From Oryza sativa Japonica Group (Eukaryota; Streptophyta; Magnoliopsida; Poales; Poaceae), in NCBI RefSeq assembly GCF_034140825.1, contig NC_089041.1:1064001-1128000 (forward strand): a DNA stretch of 64,000 nt. Direction: 5' to 3'. Within the stretch, counting starts at the first letter, position 1; the number at the start of each line of letters is the position of its first letter. The notes under the pieces were generated by a model, which worked only from the letters and a program-made list of their open reading frames with translations, had not been told where the DNA came from and did not search any database. Below, piece after piece: positions 55,075 to 64,000 of the stretch. Made by a program: the position numbers and the translations under genes.

Positions 55075-56976
55075 ATCATGTAACAGGGACTGGTCAAGAA
55101 AACACGGATAATTAAATGAATGGAAATGTAATATTCTAGCAGAGAAAAGTAACTCATACGGAGTTGATTTCTAAGTCATTAGGAGTGTATTGATATGAAA
55201 TGTGTGCTACATATGCTGCTGCTGTTGGTCTAACTCAAAACTTATGTTTGTAAATGATGATAACATGATGTTCATTCTCTGGTAATATAATGTACAGTTT
55301 CATCATTGGAAATTTGGATATGTCATATTTTATTTGAATTTGCATGCATGTATCGTTATTGAAAGTGATGAAAAAATTTCATATCTCACTCAAATTTCTG
55401 TACTTCACATTCCCATGCACTTCTTTTTTTGTTTGGGTTGTTTGCATCCAGCACGCATTTTTTTTACAGAAATTGTCAGTTTGACATTTGTACCATCTCT
55501 ATGGTAGTTCAAACTACTCTATATGTTTAGGAGATTTTGAATTGAGAGAAGACAACACATGCATATATGTAATAATATATTCTGACTTCATCATGTGCTG
55601 AAACAGAAAACAGAACAATGCAGCAAGGAGGAGACCAAGTCATTTTTTGTGTCTGTTGGTGGGTCTGTGTGGAGGTGGGCATGCCAAGCCAACATAAGGT
55701 GCCAAATAGAACAATTTCAATGCATATGGAAGACAGGTATGCCATTAAAAGTGTTCAGAAGAATCCCAATACTTGGTCCAATTACAAAGCATGACCGGTT
55801 GGTAGTCTATGATTCAGAATAGTTAATTGTGTCACTAGTATGTACAGTTCATTTTATAATTGATGCTGATGGACCCTTTCGCAAAGGAAGAAGACTTGCA
55901 ATCCTGTGAAACAGAGTGTGGCAGGCAATTTCACCGGTCTGAACATATATTACTCAAAAGTTGGTTCAGTTACAGAATATCTGGAGAAATACCAGAGGTA
56001 ATAATGCCTTTTCACCCTCCAATTGACATTTTAACTAGTTTGGACGCACAGTTCCAGCTGAATTGAACTGAACAGTGAATGCAACTGAACTGAACTCTCC
56101 TCTTACCATTTCCAGCTGGACGCACATTTATGGTCTTCAGGCTTGCAGTGCAATCTGTTTACATCATTATTTTCAACTAGTTTGGTGAGGTGAGTATATT
56201 TTCTGCTGAAATCTTGATATTGTACTATTATACACCTCTCTATCTCAAGTTATTTTCTTCCATTTTACTATAGGACTAGAGGAGGTCAGGGTTATTAACA
56301 TAATAATAGTAGTAAAAAGGGAAAATCCATATGGCATATGGAGAGTTAATATGTGCTTTACTTGGGCCTCGATAGGCCAGCCAAGCTTTGACTGACAAAG
56401 GGCCCAATAAACCCCTTTGACCACCACCACGTAAGCAGGTGACAAGCAAGCCAGTGCCATGGCCATTCACTGACAAGAGACAACTGACAAAAGGATTTAA
56501 CTTTAGCTAGCCCAGGATCGGACAGTCAAAATCAAGAGACGGCAGTTTCAACTAGAGACTAGACTAGGTCACTAGAATGATGTATTCTCCTGGATGACAT
56601 AGTCATCCCACAAGACTCGCTTACACCAACTTTGAATTACTCACTTTTTCCTCACCAGAATCATGCATTAATGCATTTCACTGCCCCCTGCATAAATATC
56701 TGTTATCTTACACTATTGTCAGTCTTTCCGTCTTTCGCACTAAGCTCTCCTGCAAATTGCAATCCAGTTATTGTCTGCTGGGTACTCTTCGGTGAACCTG
56801 TGTGACCACAAATTGCTTCCTATTGATTCAACTCAGAAGGTTGGCCTTTTTACATACTACAACATTGCTCTTTTTAAGTACTTATTAGGTATCCATTTGT
56901 CTGTATTTTGATTCTATCGGGCATAATGATGTAGTGATTGATATATATATTGCTCTGTCCTGATCAGGGAGGGAAC
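55075..56976. other. Intergenic region between Rx_N-like genes 2 and 3
   Basis: Part of the duplicated unit. 55590-56060 (GGGCATGCCAAGCCAAC, TACTCAAAAGTTGGTT) matches 63110-63830 after gene 4. A GGGCCTCGATAGGCCAGCC segment (about 56362) matches about 59212. From 56600 on is the gene 3 promoter and leader, with a probable UTR intron ending TGATCAG at 56967, just before the ATG. Confidence 0.6.
56691..56698 (+). promoter_or_regulatory. Probable TATA box of Rx_N-like gene 3
   Basis: CATAAATA in ACTGCCCCCTGCATAAATAT, a context conserved before gene 4 (60400-60424). It lies about 280 bases before the ATG, consistent with a 5' UTR intron between. Confidence 0.6.
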
Positions 56977-58500
56977 ATGGGAGAGGTAGTCAGTTCTGCC
57001 GTTGTTCATGAGACAGTGAACAAAATCATATCTGGCTTGATTGACAAGTATGAGCAAAATTCAAGTGCGGAGGAGCAGATGGAGAGGTTGGAGATGGCGC
57101 ACATCAAGTTGGAGACTGCACTTGAGACATCCAGTAAGTGGCAGATCACTGGTGGGCCCTTGCAACGTTGGCAGAAGAAGCTGAAGCGTGCTGCTGAAGA
57201 GTGTGATGATACACTGCGCAAATGTAGGCAGCGCGTCCAAGAAGAAGAACAGGCTGAACAACAAGTAAGGAATTCCTCCTTACCTACGCGAGTTGCCCAT
57301 GCCACCAAGTCACTGATATCATCCATCTTTCACGGCAATATCGACGAGCCGATTAGATCTGCTGTTCGAAGATTTGAATGGTTTGCTGATGGAGCTAATG
57401 ACTTTCTGAGATCCGTGGAGTTTGGAGGGACACCACGTCGTTACTTGTTCTTTGACCCTCTTATCGGGCGCCTTCTTGCAGGCGAAACACTTGAGTACAA
57501 ATTAGTGCAAGGAAACAATCAGCATTTGTTTTGGATACGGCCAAATAACACCGCAGAGCGAGGAGTAGAAGCTAAGTTGATCTTTGTTTACAATGATGAA
57601 AGTGTGCCTGTGAATAACTTTTTTCTAGGTATGATGCTACAACTTTCAGAGTGCACAAACATAGTTGGTACTGCAATTAAGTGCTTGCAGTTGTTTGCCC
57701 CTCATTTCAAGTCTACAACTGAAACTGTTAGGAAGGAACTTAGTCAACTACCTACACAGGACTTCTCATGGGTGCCACGTTCTCATTCATACCATTGGGA
57801 CAGTATTCACAGTACAGTTACTGAATGGTTCCGCCCAAACCCAATGTGTTGCAAGCATCGTAGTCAGAAGGTATGTAGTAGTGGCAACATGGAGAAGACA
57901 TATTTACCAGACATTTCTCTAGAATCAGTTATTGACGTGAGTTTGCAGTGCCAAGTTTCACTGCCTGGGTTAAAAGATCAGGTCACAGTTGTTGAGAGCA
58001 AACCTTCTCTCAAAGAATTTCCGCATCTGAAAGTTCACCTTGTCTATACGCCCCATGGCTCTTCAGAAGACCTATTCCCAGCAGTCGAGAGTTCTGTGAT
58101 AGAGATGGTTAATGGTGTTGACCAACATTGCTTGCACACAAACATTGCCTTGGAACAAATGGAAGGGATCATGCTGCCAAGGGCTGTAGATTGTTTTCGT
58201 CAGAATGCAGGAACAACAGTGTATCAGATGGTTTGGAAGTCCAAACATGGTGGTGCATATCTTCAGGCTGTGAAGGTATCCAAGAACATGCTGAGGCAGA
58301 GAACCATTCGAGGAGCCAAGAAAGCGAAGCTATTGCGACGACATGATCATTGGACACAGAGTCGCATAGATGTGATCTCTGATTTCTTAAATCTTTGGGC
58401 TGCGCATGCGCCTGTCCAGCTGCAGGGCTCAATCCTCGATTGGACTCAGAAAGAAAAGGAAGCACAGTTAGCACCTCATCTACTACATCTGAAATTTTAG
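56977..58500 (+). CDS. Rx_N-like coiled-coil protein 3
   Basis: Single-exon CDS, 507 aa from MGEVVSSAVVHETVNKIISG. The Met at 56977 matches copy 4; earlier in-frame codons from 56938 include the probable intron end (TGATCAG|GGAGGGAAC). Coiled coil: MERLEMAHIKLETALETSSK, WQKKLKRAAEECDDTLRKCR. Middle: FDPLIGRLLAGETLEYKLVQ, LFWIRPNN, NIVGTAIKCLQLFAPHF, WFRPNPMCCKHR. C-terminus: HTNIALEQMEGIMLPRAVDC, RTIRGAKKAKLLRRH, SDFLNLWAAHAPVQLQGSIL. Copy 4 is its closest relative. The CCK/CC after WFRPNP and the terminal LDW..KEKE block are invariant in copies 2-4, suggesting a folded C-terminal domain under selection. Confidence 0.9.
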   Translation: MGEVVSSAVVHETVNKIISGLIDKYEQNSSAEEQMERLEMAHIKLETALETSSKWQITGGPLQRWQKKLKRAAEECDDTLRKCRQRVQEEEQAEQQVRNSSLPTRVAHATKSLISSIFHGNIDEPIRSAVRRFEWFADGANDFLRSVEFGGTPRRYLFFDPLIGRLLAGETLEYKLVQGNNQHLFWIRPNNTAERGVEAKLIFVYNDESVPVNNFFLGMMLQLSECTNIVGTAIKCLQLFAPHFKSTTETVRKELSQLPTQDFSWVPRSHSYHWDSIHSTVTEWFRPNPMCCKHRSQKVCSSGNMEKTYLPDISLESVIDVSLQCQVSLPGLKDQVTVVESKPSLKEFPHLKVHLVYTPHGSSEDLFPAVESSVIEMVNGVDQHCLHTNIALEQMEGIMLPRAVDCFRQNAGTTVYQMVWKSKHGGAYLQAVKVSKNMLRQRTIRGAKKAKLLRRHDHWTQSRIDVISDFLNLWAAHAPVQLQGSILDWTQKEKEAQLAPHLLHLKF

Positions 58501-58556
58501 ATCATGTAATAGGGACTTGTCAGGGAAATAGGGATACTTCAAAGAATGAAAATGTA

Positions 58557-58631
58557 CTACCCCGTCACAAAATATAAGCACTTTTAGCTAAGAATATGGA
58601 TAAAAATGCTTATATTTTGGGACAAAGGGAG
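58557..58631. mobile_element. Very small Stowaway-like MITE
   Basis: 75 bp with ends CTACCCCGTCACAAAATATA and ATATTTTGGGACAAAGGGAG flanked by TA. Almost entirely a hairpin with its loop near the middle. Lies in the 3' flank of Rx_N-like gene 3. Confidence 0.75.
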
Positions 58632-59649
58632 TAATATTCTAGCAGGGGAAGTGACTTAGGGAGTTATCTCCAAGTTATTAGGAGTGTATTGATCTGAAAT
58701 GTGTGCTCCATATATTTGCTGCTGCTGTTTGCGCAGCGCAGAACTTAGTAAATGGTGATAACTTGATGTTCATTCCCTGGAAATCTAATGTACAGTTTCA
58801 CCACTGGATATTTGGATGTCATATTCTATTTGAATTTACATGCGTGTAATATGTTTGAAGCCTTGAAGGTGATGAGAAAATTAGCATATATCAGTATCTC
58901 GCTCAGATTTCTGCTATTGGATATTCCCATGCACTTCTATTTTCCTTTCTTTTGGGGTTATTTGTATCCACACATTTTTTAACGGGAAATTCTGAGTTTG
59001 ATAGTGGTACCATTTATGTGTAATTTATTGTTTTGCACAAATATACCGTTGCGCGAAAATGACAATGGTGTGATGACGCCAGTTGGTGATGATAATATTG
59101 TGCTCGATGATCATACACAATATTCTGCATGACTTTATTTGTAAACAAAGTTGTATTGTGGCAGCGAAGCAAGAAGGGTAACAACCAGGTGAGTTAGTGT
59201 GGGCTTTAGTTGGGCCCTCGATGGGCTGGCCAAGCTTCCACTGACACTTGGGCCGCATGAAGGCCGACCACCACAAGCACGCCGCCGCGGCTGGCCATGG
59301 CCTCCGCGGCCGCGGCCGCCGCCGCCGCCGTCGCCGGAGGACGGGGTTTCTGGTCGATCGATAGTCCGCGCCGACGAGGGCGCTCGCAGGGAGGTCCGGG
59401 CATGGCGTTGCATTCGTCGATCCGCTGCAACTCCACCACTAGGTGGCGCCGTATGTGGTGGCGCGTGCGGCGACGCGGAGAGGGAAGAAGAAGAGAGCGG
59501 CTGTTTGCTCGCGCCTCGCGGCGGCCGCTTCATGCGCCTGCGCACTAGCCCGTGGTACGGCTCAGTTTCCCCGCATCTCGCAACCAGTTTTTTCTTTGGT
59601 TCCATGCTTAATTACTGTTCTGTAATTCTGTTTAGGAGGTGAAAGAGAT

Positions 59650-59769
59650 TTTTTTTTTTTAAGATAATGGATTTTCATTAACTTTTTGCCGGGTCAGCGA
59701 AGGAGCCGACCAAATTTCGAGGATTTTCATTAGTCCAGGCTCTATATTGACGAAGTATATGCACAACCA
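59650..59769 (-). mobile_element. Retroposed fragment with 16-bp target duplication
   Basis: 120 bp that begin with a T run (reverse poly-A) then AAGATAATGGATTTTCATTA and CCGGGTCAGCGAAGGAGCCG. Flanked by AGGAGGTGAAAGAGAT (59634-59649) and AGGAGGTGAAAGGGAT (59770-59785), one mismatch. Long duplications and an A tail indicate LINE-type integration; the source element is not identified. Confidence 0.72.
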
Positions 59770-59798
59770 AGGAGGTGAAAGGGATGGTAAAGGACTAA

Positions 59799-60100
59799 CG
59801 GCCTGTTTGGTTGGTGGGAGTTGATAATGGGGAATGAGAGTGTATGATATCTGGAAGTTTAAGTTTGTAGTTTGATTGAAAGATTTGGGAATTCGAAGGG
59901 GTTTGGGATGGGGAATTAAGAGGTCCAATTCCCACCAATCTCTTACCTGGAGGAGGCCTGTTAATTCGTGAGACTTGGAGAGAATTCGATGTGAAACAAA
60001 AGAAAGGATAGGGACTAAAAATATAACTCCCATGACCAATCCCACTATCAACTCCCTCCTTAAAACTTCCATTCCTCTTTCCTTCTCTTCAAACAGGCCG
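59799..60100. mobile_element. Tourist-like MITE
   Basis: 302 bp with inverted ends CGGCCTGTTTGGTTGG and CTTCAAACAGGCCG, flanked by TAA (59796-59798, 60101-60103). Non-coding. Confidence 0.82.
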
Positions 60101-60415
60101 TAAAGGTTAGTAGCCGGAACTGAATTGATTGCAGACTTTGCAGTGTCGACTGATGCTTAGCTTTAGCCCAAGATTGCAAACCATCAAATCTCCGGTCTAA
60201 AAGAGTGTGGCAGATCATCAATCCCACCTAGGACGGTCAAAAGCTCAAAAAGAGGGTAGTCCTTTAAGTTGATTGACGAATCAACAGGAGATTAGACTAG
60301 AGTGATGTGTTCTCTCCACCATACACATCAAACAAAGACGCGCTTAGCACCCAACTCTGACTTGCTCACTTTTTTTTTCTCTCTCCCTGGAATCATGCAC
60401 GTCACTGCCCCCCTG

Positions 60416-60423
60416 CATAAATA
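60416..60423 (+). promoter_or_regulatory. Probable TATA box of Rx_N-like gene 4
   Basis: CATAAATA in ACTGCCCCCCTGCATAAATA, matching the gene 3 promoter context. A second, degenerate copy of this context (CCTGCATGAATATC) occurs at about 60635. Confidence 0.55.
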
Positions 60424-60814
60424 CCTCCTTGTGTTACAGGACTGTTCATTCTTGAAAACTGCAGTCCAGTTATCTTGTGCTAGGTACTCTCTCTCTCTGG
60501 GTGCACCTGTCTGACCCCCAAGGCCCCAAGTTACTTCTTATTGATTCAACCCAGAAGGTTAGGCCTTACATTGAACTTTGAATTTCTCACTTTTTTCTGT
60601 ATGGAATCATGCATTATTTCATTTCACTGCCCCCTGCATGAATATCTCTTATATCACAAAATTGATTCAATTCAGAAGGCTGGCCTTTTCATATCCTACA
60701 GCATTGCACTTTGTTAGTACTTATTAGGAATTCACTGGTCTGTCTTTTGATTTAGTGATTGATATAGTATATATTGATTCTTGATCAGGGAGGGAATCCT
60801 ACAGATTACTGAAG

Positions 60815-62347
60815 ATGGGGGAGGTGGTCAGTTCTGCTCTCGTTCATGAGACAGTGAACAAAATCATATCTGGCATGATTGACAAGTATGAGCGAAAATC
60901 AAGTGCGCAGGAACACATGGACAGGTTAGAGATGGCACAAATCAAGTTAGATCTTGCACTTGAGACATCCAAGAAGTGGCAGATCATTAGTGAGCCGTTG
61001 CTACGTTGGCAGAAGAAGCTGAAACGTGTTGCTGAAGAGTGTGATGACACAATACGCATGTGCAGGCAGCGTGTCCAGGAAGAACAAGAGGCCAAACAAG
61101 TAGCAAGGGATTCCTTCTTTCCTAGGCGAATTGCCCATGCCACCAAGTCACTGATATCGTCCATCTTTTATGGCAATATCGACGAGCCGACTAGATCTAC
61201 CGTTCGAAGATTCGAGTGGTTTGCAGATGGAGCTAATGACTTTCTGAGATCTGTGGAGTCTGGAGGGACACCGCGTCGTTACTTGTTCTTCGACCCTCTT
61301 ATTGGGCACCTTCTTGCAGGTGAAATGCTAGAGTACAAATTGGTTCAGGGAAACAAGCAACATTTGTTTTGGATACGGCCCAATAACATTGCAGAGAGGA
61401 TAGAAGGTATGGTGTTCTTCGTTTACAATGATGGCACTGCACCTGAGGATAACTTTTTTCTTGGTATGATACTACAGATTTCAGAGAGTACAAACATAGT
61501 TGGCACTATAATTAAGTGCTTGCAGTTGTTTGCTCCTCATTTCGAGTCTGTAACTGAAACTGTCAGGAAAGAACTTACTCTGCTACCTACACAAGACTTC
61601 TCCTGGATACCACATTCTCGTTTATACCATTGGGACAACCTTCACAGTATAGCTACCGAATGGTTCCGCCCAAACCCAGTGTGTTGCAAGCATCATGATC
61701 AGAAGGTATGTGGTAGTGGCAACATGAACATGATAGAATTACCAGACTTCTCTCTAGAATCAGTTATTCAAGTGAATTTGCAGTGCCATGTTGCACTGCC
61801 TGGGTTCAGAGAACGGGGAACAATTGTCGAGGGCAAATCTTCTCTCAAAGAATATCTGCGTGGACCGCATCTGAATGTTCTACTTGCCTATACGCCTCAC
61901 GGATCTTCAGAAAGCCTATTCCCATCAGTCGAGGGTTCTGTGATAGAGGTGATTAATGCTAATGAGCAGCATTGCTTGCATACAAATATTGCCTTGCAAC
62001 AAATGGAAGAGATCATGTTGCCGAGGGCCGTAGATTATTTTCATCAGAATGCGAAAGCGACAGTGTATCAGATGCTTTGGAAGCCTAAACATGGTGTTGC
62101 ATATCTTCATGCTGTGAAGGCGACCGTGAACATTCTGAGCACACGGAGGACCATTCGAGGAGCTAGGAAATCAAAGCTGTTGCGACAACAGGATCATAAG
62201 ATGCATCATCGCACAGATGGAATCTCTGACTTCCTCAGCCTTTGGGCTGCGCACGCACCTGTCCAGCTTCAGGGCTCAATCCTTGATTGGGTTCAGAAAG
62301 AGAAGGAAGTACAATTAGCAGCTCCTCTACTGCGCTTGAAATTTTAG
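60815..62347 (+). CDS. Rx_N-like coiled-coil protein 4
   Basis: Single-exon CDS, 510 aa from MGEVVSSALVHETVNKIISG. Coiled coil: MDRLEMAQIKLDLALETSKK, WQKKLKRVAEECDDTIRMCR. Middle: VRRFEWFADGANDFLRSVES, LIGHLLAGEMLEYKLVQGNK, TNIVGTIIKCLQLFAPHFES, WFRPNPVCCKHHDQK. C-terminus: HTNIALQQMEEIMLPRAVDY, MLWKPKHGVAYLHAVKAT, RTIRGARKSKLLRQQ, SDFLSLWAAHAPVQLQGSIL, DWVQKEKEVQLAAPLLRLKF. Uninterrupted and closest to copy 3. No NB-ARC, LRR, TM or signal peptide. Expressed protein expected; role unknown, immune link inferred only from the N-terminal domain. Confidence 0.9.
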   Translation: MGEVVSSALVHETVNKIISGMIDKYERKSSAQEHMDRLEMAQIKLDLALETSKKWQIISEPLLRWQKKLKRVAEECDDTIRMCRQRVQEEQEAKQVARDSFFPRRIAHATKSLISSIFYGNIDEPTRSTVRRFEWFADGANDFLRSVESGGTPRRYLFFDPLIGHLLAGEMLEYKLVQGNKQHLFWIRPNNIAERIEGMVFFVYNDGTAPEDNFFLGMILQISESTNIVGTIIKCLQLFAPHFESVTETVRKELTLLPTQDFSWIPHSRLYHWDNLHSIATEWFRPNPVCCKHHDQKVCGSGNMNMIELPDFSLESVIQVNLQCHVALPGFRERGTIVEGKSSLKEYLRGPHLNVLLAYTPHGSSESLFPSVEGSVIEVINANEQHCLHTNIALQQMEEIMLPRAVDYFHQNAKATVYQMLWKPKHGVAYLHAVKATVNILSTRRTIRGARKSKLLRQQDHKMHHRTDGISDFLSLWAAHAPVQLQGSILDWVQKEKEVQLAAPLLRLKF

Positions 62348-62353
62348 ATGATA

Positions 62354-62570
62354 TAGGGCTCGTTTAGTAGAGCTCCAACTCCTAAATTTAACTCCAGGAG
62401 TTGAGTCTGGAGTGGGGTTATGGAGCCGTTTAAACCCAGCTCCACCTCTTTGGTTCATTTTATGAGAGAGTTCCATTCAGCTCCACTCCCATTTTGGGTG
62501 GAGCTAAAACTGTTTGGCTGAGCTCTAGCTCTAGGAGAGGTGGAGCTAGTGCTAGTCAGGAAATCAGAGA
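62354..62570. repeat. MITE-like sequence rich in AGCTCCA/TGGAGCT
   Basis: Starts GGGCTCGTTTAGTAGAGCTC and contains many alternating AGCTCCAC and GTGGAGCT motifs that pair with each other. No matching right end or target duplication was found, so it is probably truncated. Confidence 0.5.
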
Positions 62571-62672
62571 AACGTGAAGTACAAATGTAATATTTTAACT
62601 GAGAAAAGTGACTTGTAGGGAGATAATATCTAAGTCATTCGGAGTTAACTGATATGAAATGTGTGCTACATA

Positions 62673-62783
62673 AAAATGAAAACTGAAAATGTCACCTAGT
62701 GGTCTGCTCTTTCTTGACCTCTGTAACTGCTTCTCCTTCTAATATATCCGGCAGAGCTCCTGCCGTCTTTTGCTTCAAAAAAA
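62673..62783 (+). mobile_element. 5'-truncated LINE tail with target duplication
   Basis: 111 bp ending CTCCTGCCGTCTTTTGCTTC plus poly-A, like the 3' end of plant LINEs. Flanked by a 16-bp direct repeat AAATGTGTGCTACATA (62657-62672, 62784-62799). The equivalent sites after genes 2 and 3 (about 55199 and 58696) have the ATGTGTGCT(A/C)CATA motif once, so this insertion came after the duplications. Confidence 0.85.
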
Positions 62784-63296
62784 AAATGTGTGCTACATAT
62801 ACTTCTGTTGTTGGTCCAACCCAGAACTTATGTTGGTAAATAGTGATAAGATGATGTTCATTGTCTGGAAGTCTAATGTACAGCCGTGCTCATCAGATGT
62901 GTCATATTTTATTTGAATTTACATCTGTGTACCATGATAGGAGGCGCATGCTTTTCCCCCCTGGAAATTCTTAGTTTGACAGTGGTATCCTCTGGGTGGT
63001 TTAAAATTCAGGTTATATGTATTTATGATGATTTTGAAATGTAACAAAAAAAAACATGCTATATTTCTTCTACTTCATCGTGTACTGAGACACAGAAACA
63101 AAGGAAACACACAAAAAGCAGCAAGTAGGAGAAAAAGCTGATTGGTGGGTGGACATGCCAAGCCAACAGATGACTCCGAAAGGGAACAATTCTAATCCGT
63201 CAAACAGACAGGTTTTCCATTACAGCTGTTCAAAAGAATTCCAAAATTTTTGTACTTAGTCCAGTTGCTAAGCTTGACCTTGTCTTCTGACTGATT

Positions 63297-63344
63297 TTTT
63301 TTTTTTGACTCAAAAAGGTAGAGAGACTCTACCTTATATCAGTA
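63297..63344 (-). mobile_element. Very short retroposed insert
   Basis: 48 bp beginning with a T run, flanked by the perfect 12-bp repeat TTCTGACTGATT (63285-63296, 63345-63356). Too short to assign to a family. Confidence 0.6.
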
Positions 63345-63361
63345 TTCTGACTGATTAGTCT

Positions 63362-63581
63362 TTCTTTTTATTTTTTTTAGAGAAGGATATTTTTTATCTG
63401 GCCTCTACATCCAACCAGATATATGCAACCTTTTAAAATTAGAAACTTAGTCTATCAAATAGGGAACTTAGCTCTCAAATAACCTAATCTGAAATTCGCT
63501 CCTATAAAGATTTAAACTCAGGACCTTGTGGTGCTACTCAGGTCATTGCAATCACTAGGTTACATACCCTTTCACAACTAA
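63362..63581 (-). mobile_element. tRNA-derived SINE-like element
   Basis: Minus strand from 63581: an A-box-like TAACCTAGTGATTGCAATG, a B-box-like GGTCCTGAGTTTAAATC about 30 bases later, an unrelated body and an A-rich tail (T-rich on + at 63361-63379). Flanks CTGATTAGTCT (63351-63361) and CCGATTAATCT (63582-63592) form an imperfect 11-bp duplication. Confidence 0.68.
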
Positions 63582-64000
63582 CCGATTAATCTGTCATAGA
63601 GAGTAATCAATCAGTTTATCAACGGAATGTAATATTTTTTACTTTTCTTTTGCTCAGTTGATTCAGTTTATATTTGACGGATCCTTCCAAAGACAAAAAC
63701 TTGCCATTTTTTTCTTAAACTACTACAGCATTTTTATTTTTATTTTTTGAGAACTGGCAAGCAATTTGTTGGCCTGAAACATAGATATTACTCAAAAGTT
63801 GGTTTAGTTACAGACTATTTGGAGAAATACATTGCAGTAACTGTCCAATTGACATTGTGAAGATACTGAACCTCCCTCTAACCCTCTTCACCAGTCACAA
63901 TTGCAGTTTGTTTAGAGCACTATTTTCAACCAGCTTGGTGAGGTGAGTACATTTTGCTTTTTCGCAGGCTGGCGTATGCCAGCCAAAGTTTATTAAGATT

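Larger units (their letters stand above)
58632..60814. other. Intergenic region between Rx_N-like genes 3 and 4
   Basis: 3' flank shared with gene 2's (ATTAGGAGTGTATTGAT, ATGTGTGCT). A very GC-rich island at 59210-59560 with an open frame from 59297 (MASAAAAAAAAVAGGRGFWS) may be a first exon or leader and resembles the island at 52.3 kb in position. A retroposed insert and a Tourist-like MITE are listed separately. The leader/TATA block is partly duplicated (60385-60425 and 60600-60645: ATCATGCA, CACTGCCCCCTGCAT). A probable UTR-intron acceptor TTGATCAG ends at 60788. Confidence 0.55.
62348..64000. other. 3' flank of Rx_N-like gene 4 to the window end
   Basis: No further gene inside the window. 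It holds several short insertions (listed) within the duplicated downstream unit that matches 55.1-56.2 kb (GACATGCCAAGCCAAC at about 63153, TACTCAAAAGTTGGTTTAGT at about 63791, AACCAGCTTGGTGAGGTGAG near 63930). The similarity to the start of the gene 3 interval suggests another family member could follow just beyond 64000. Confidence 0.55.

Noticed and set aside
59135-59605. 156-codon minus-strand frame in the GC island
   Set aside because: Low-complexity Arg/Pro/Ser sequence caused by GC bias; no splice or domain support.

Overview
This window looks like a grass nuclear genome, most probably rice (Oryza sativa or a close relative). The evidence is the GC-rich 5' halves of genes, plant GT-AG introns, and a dense scatter of rice-type small transposons: Stowaway with TA duplications, Tourist with TTA/TAA duplications, Mutator-like elements with 9-bp duplications, and hAT elements with 8-bp duplications. 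All gene calls come from reading the sequence by eye; no database search was run.

Layout. (1) 1.9-4.3 kb: a four-exon SKU5-similar (multicopper-oxidase-like) secreted protein on the + strand. (2) 5.3-11.3 kb: a broken F-box gene, a three-exon gene for a small, probably mitochondrial, one-TM protein, a copied piece of the SKU5-like exon 2, and a second F-box relic. (3) 13.6-42.2 kb: six DUF538 (SVB-like) genes, one on + and five on -. The last three minus-strand intervals between them each hold an F-box gene (two intact, one with a single in-frame stop), so the block grew by repeated duplication of a [DUF538 + F-box] unit of roughly 4-6 kb. Decayed copies of the small mitochondrial-type gene lie at 18.7-20.3 and 37.4-38.4 kb. 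(4) 14.2-23.2 kb: a transposon-rich stretch with a hAT inside a MULE, a gypsy-type fossil, a Pack-MULE-like element inside a LINE tail, and tandem repeats. (5) 43.3-48.1 kb: a 12-exon minus-strand gene for a Lines-type protein, about 694 aa. (6) 50.3-62.3 kb: four tandem + strand genes with single-exon coding regions (456-512 aa). Each has an N-terminal coiled-coil region like the Rx_N domain of plant NLR immune receptors, but no NB-ARC or LRR, and a long conserved C-terminal region I do not recognise.

Functionally this is a tandem-duplication landscape rather than an operon. The two most notable systems are the Rx_N-like, NLR-less gene array and the co-duplicated DUF538/F-box array. Because units are duplicated, several transposon insertions can be polarised in time: two MULE insertions have an apparent pre-insertion (empty) site preserved in a paralogous unit inside the same window.
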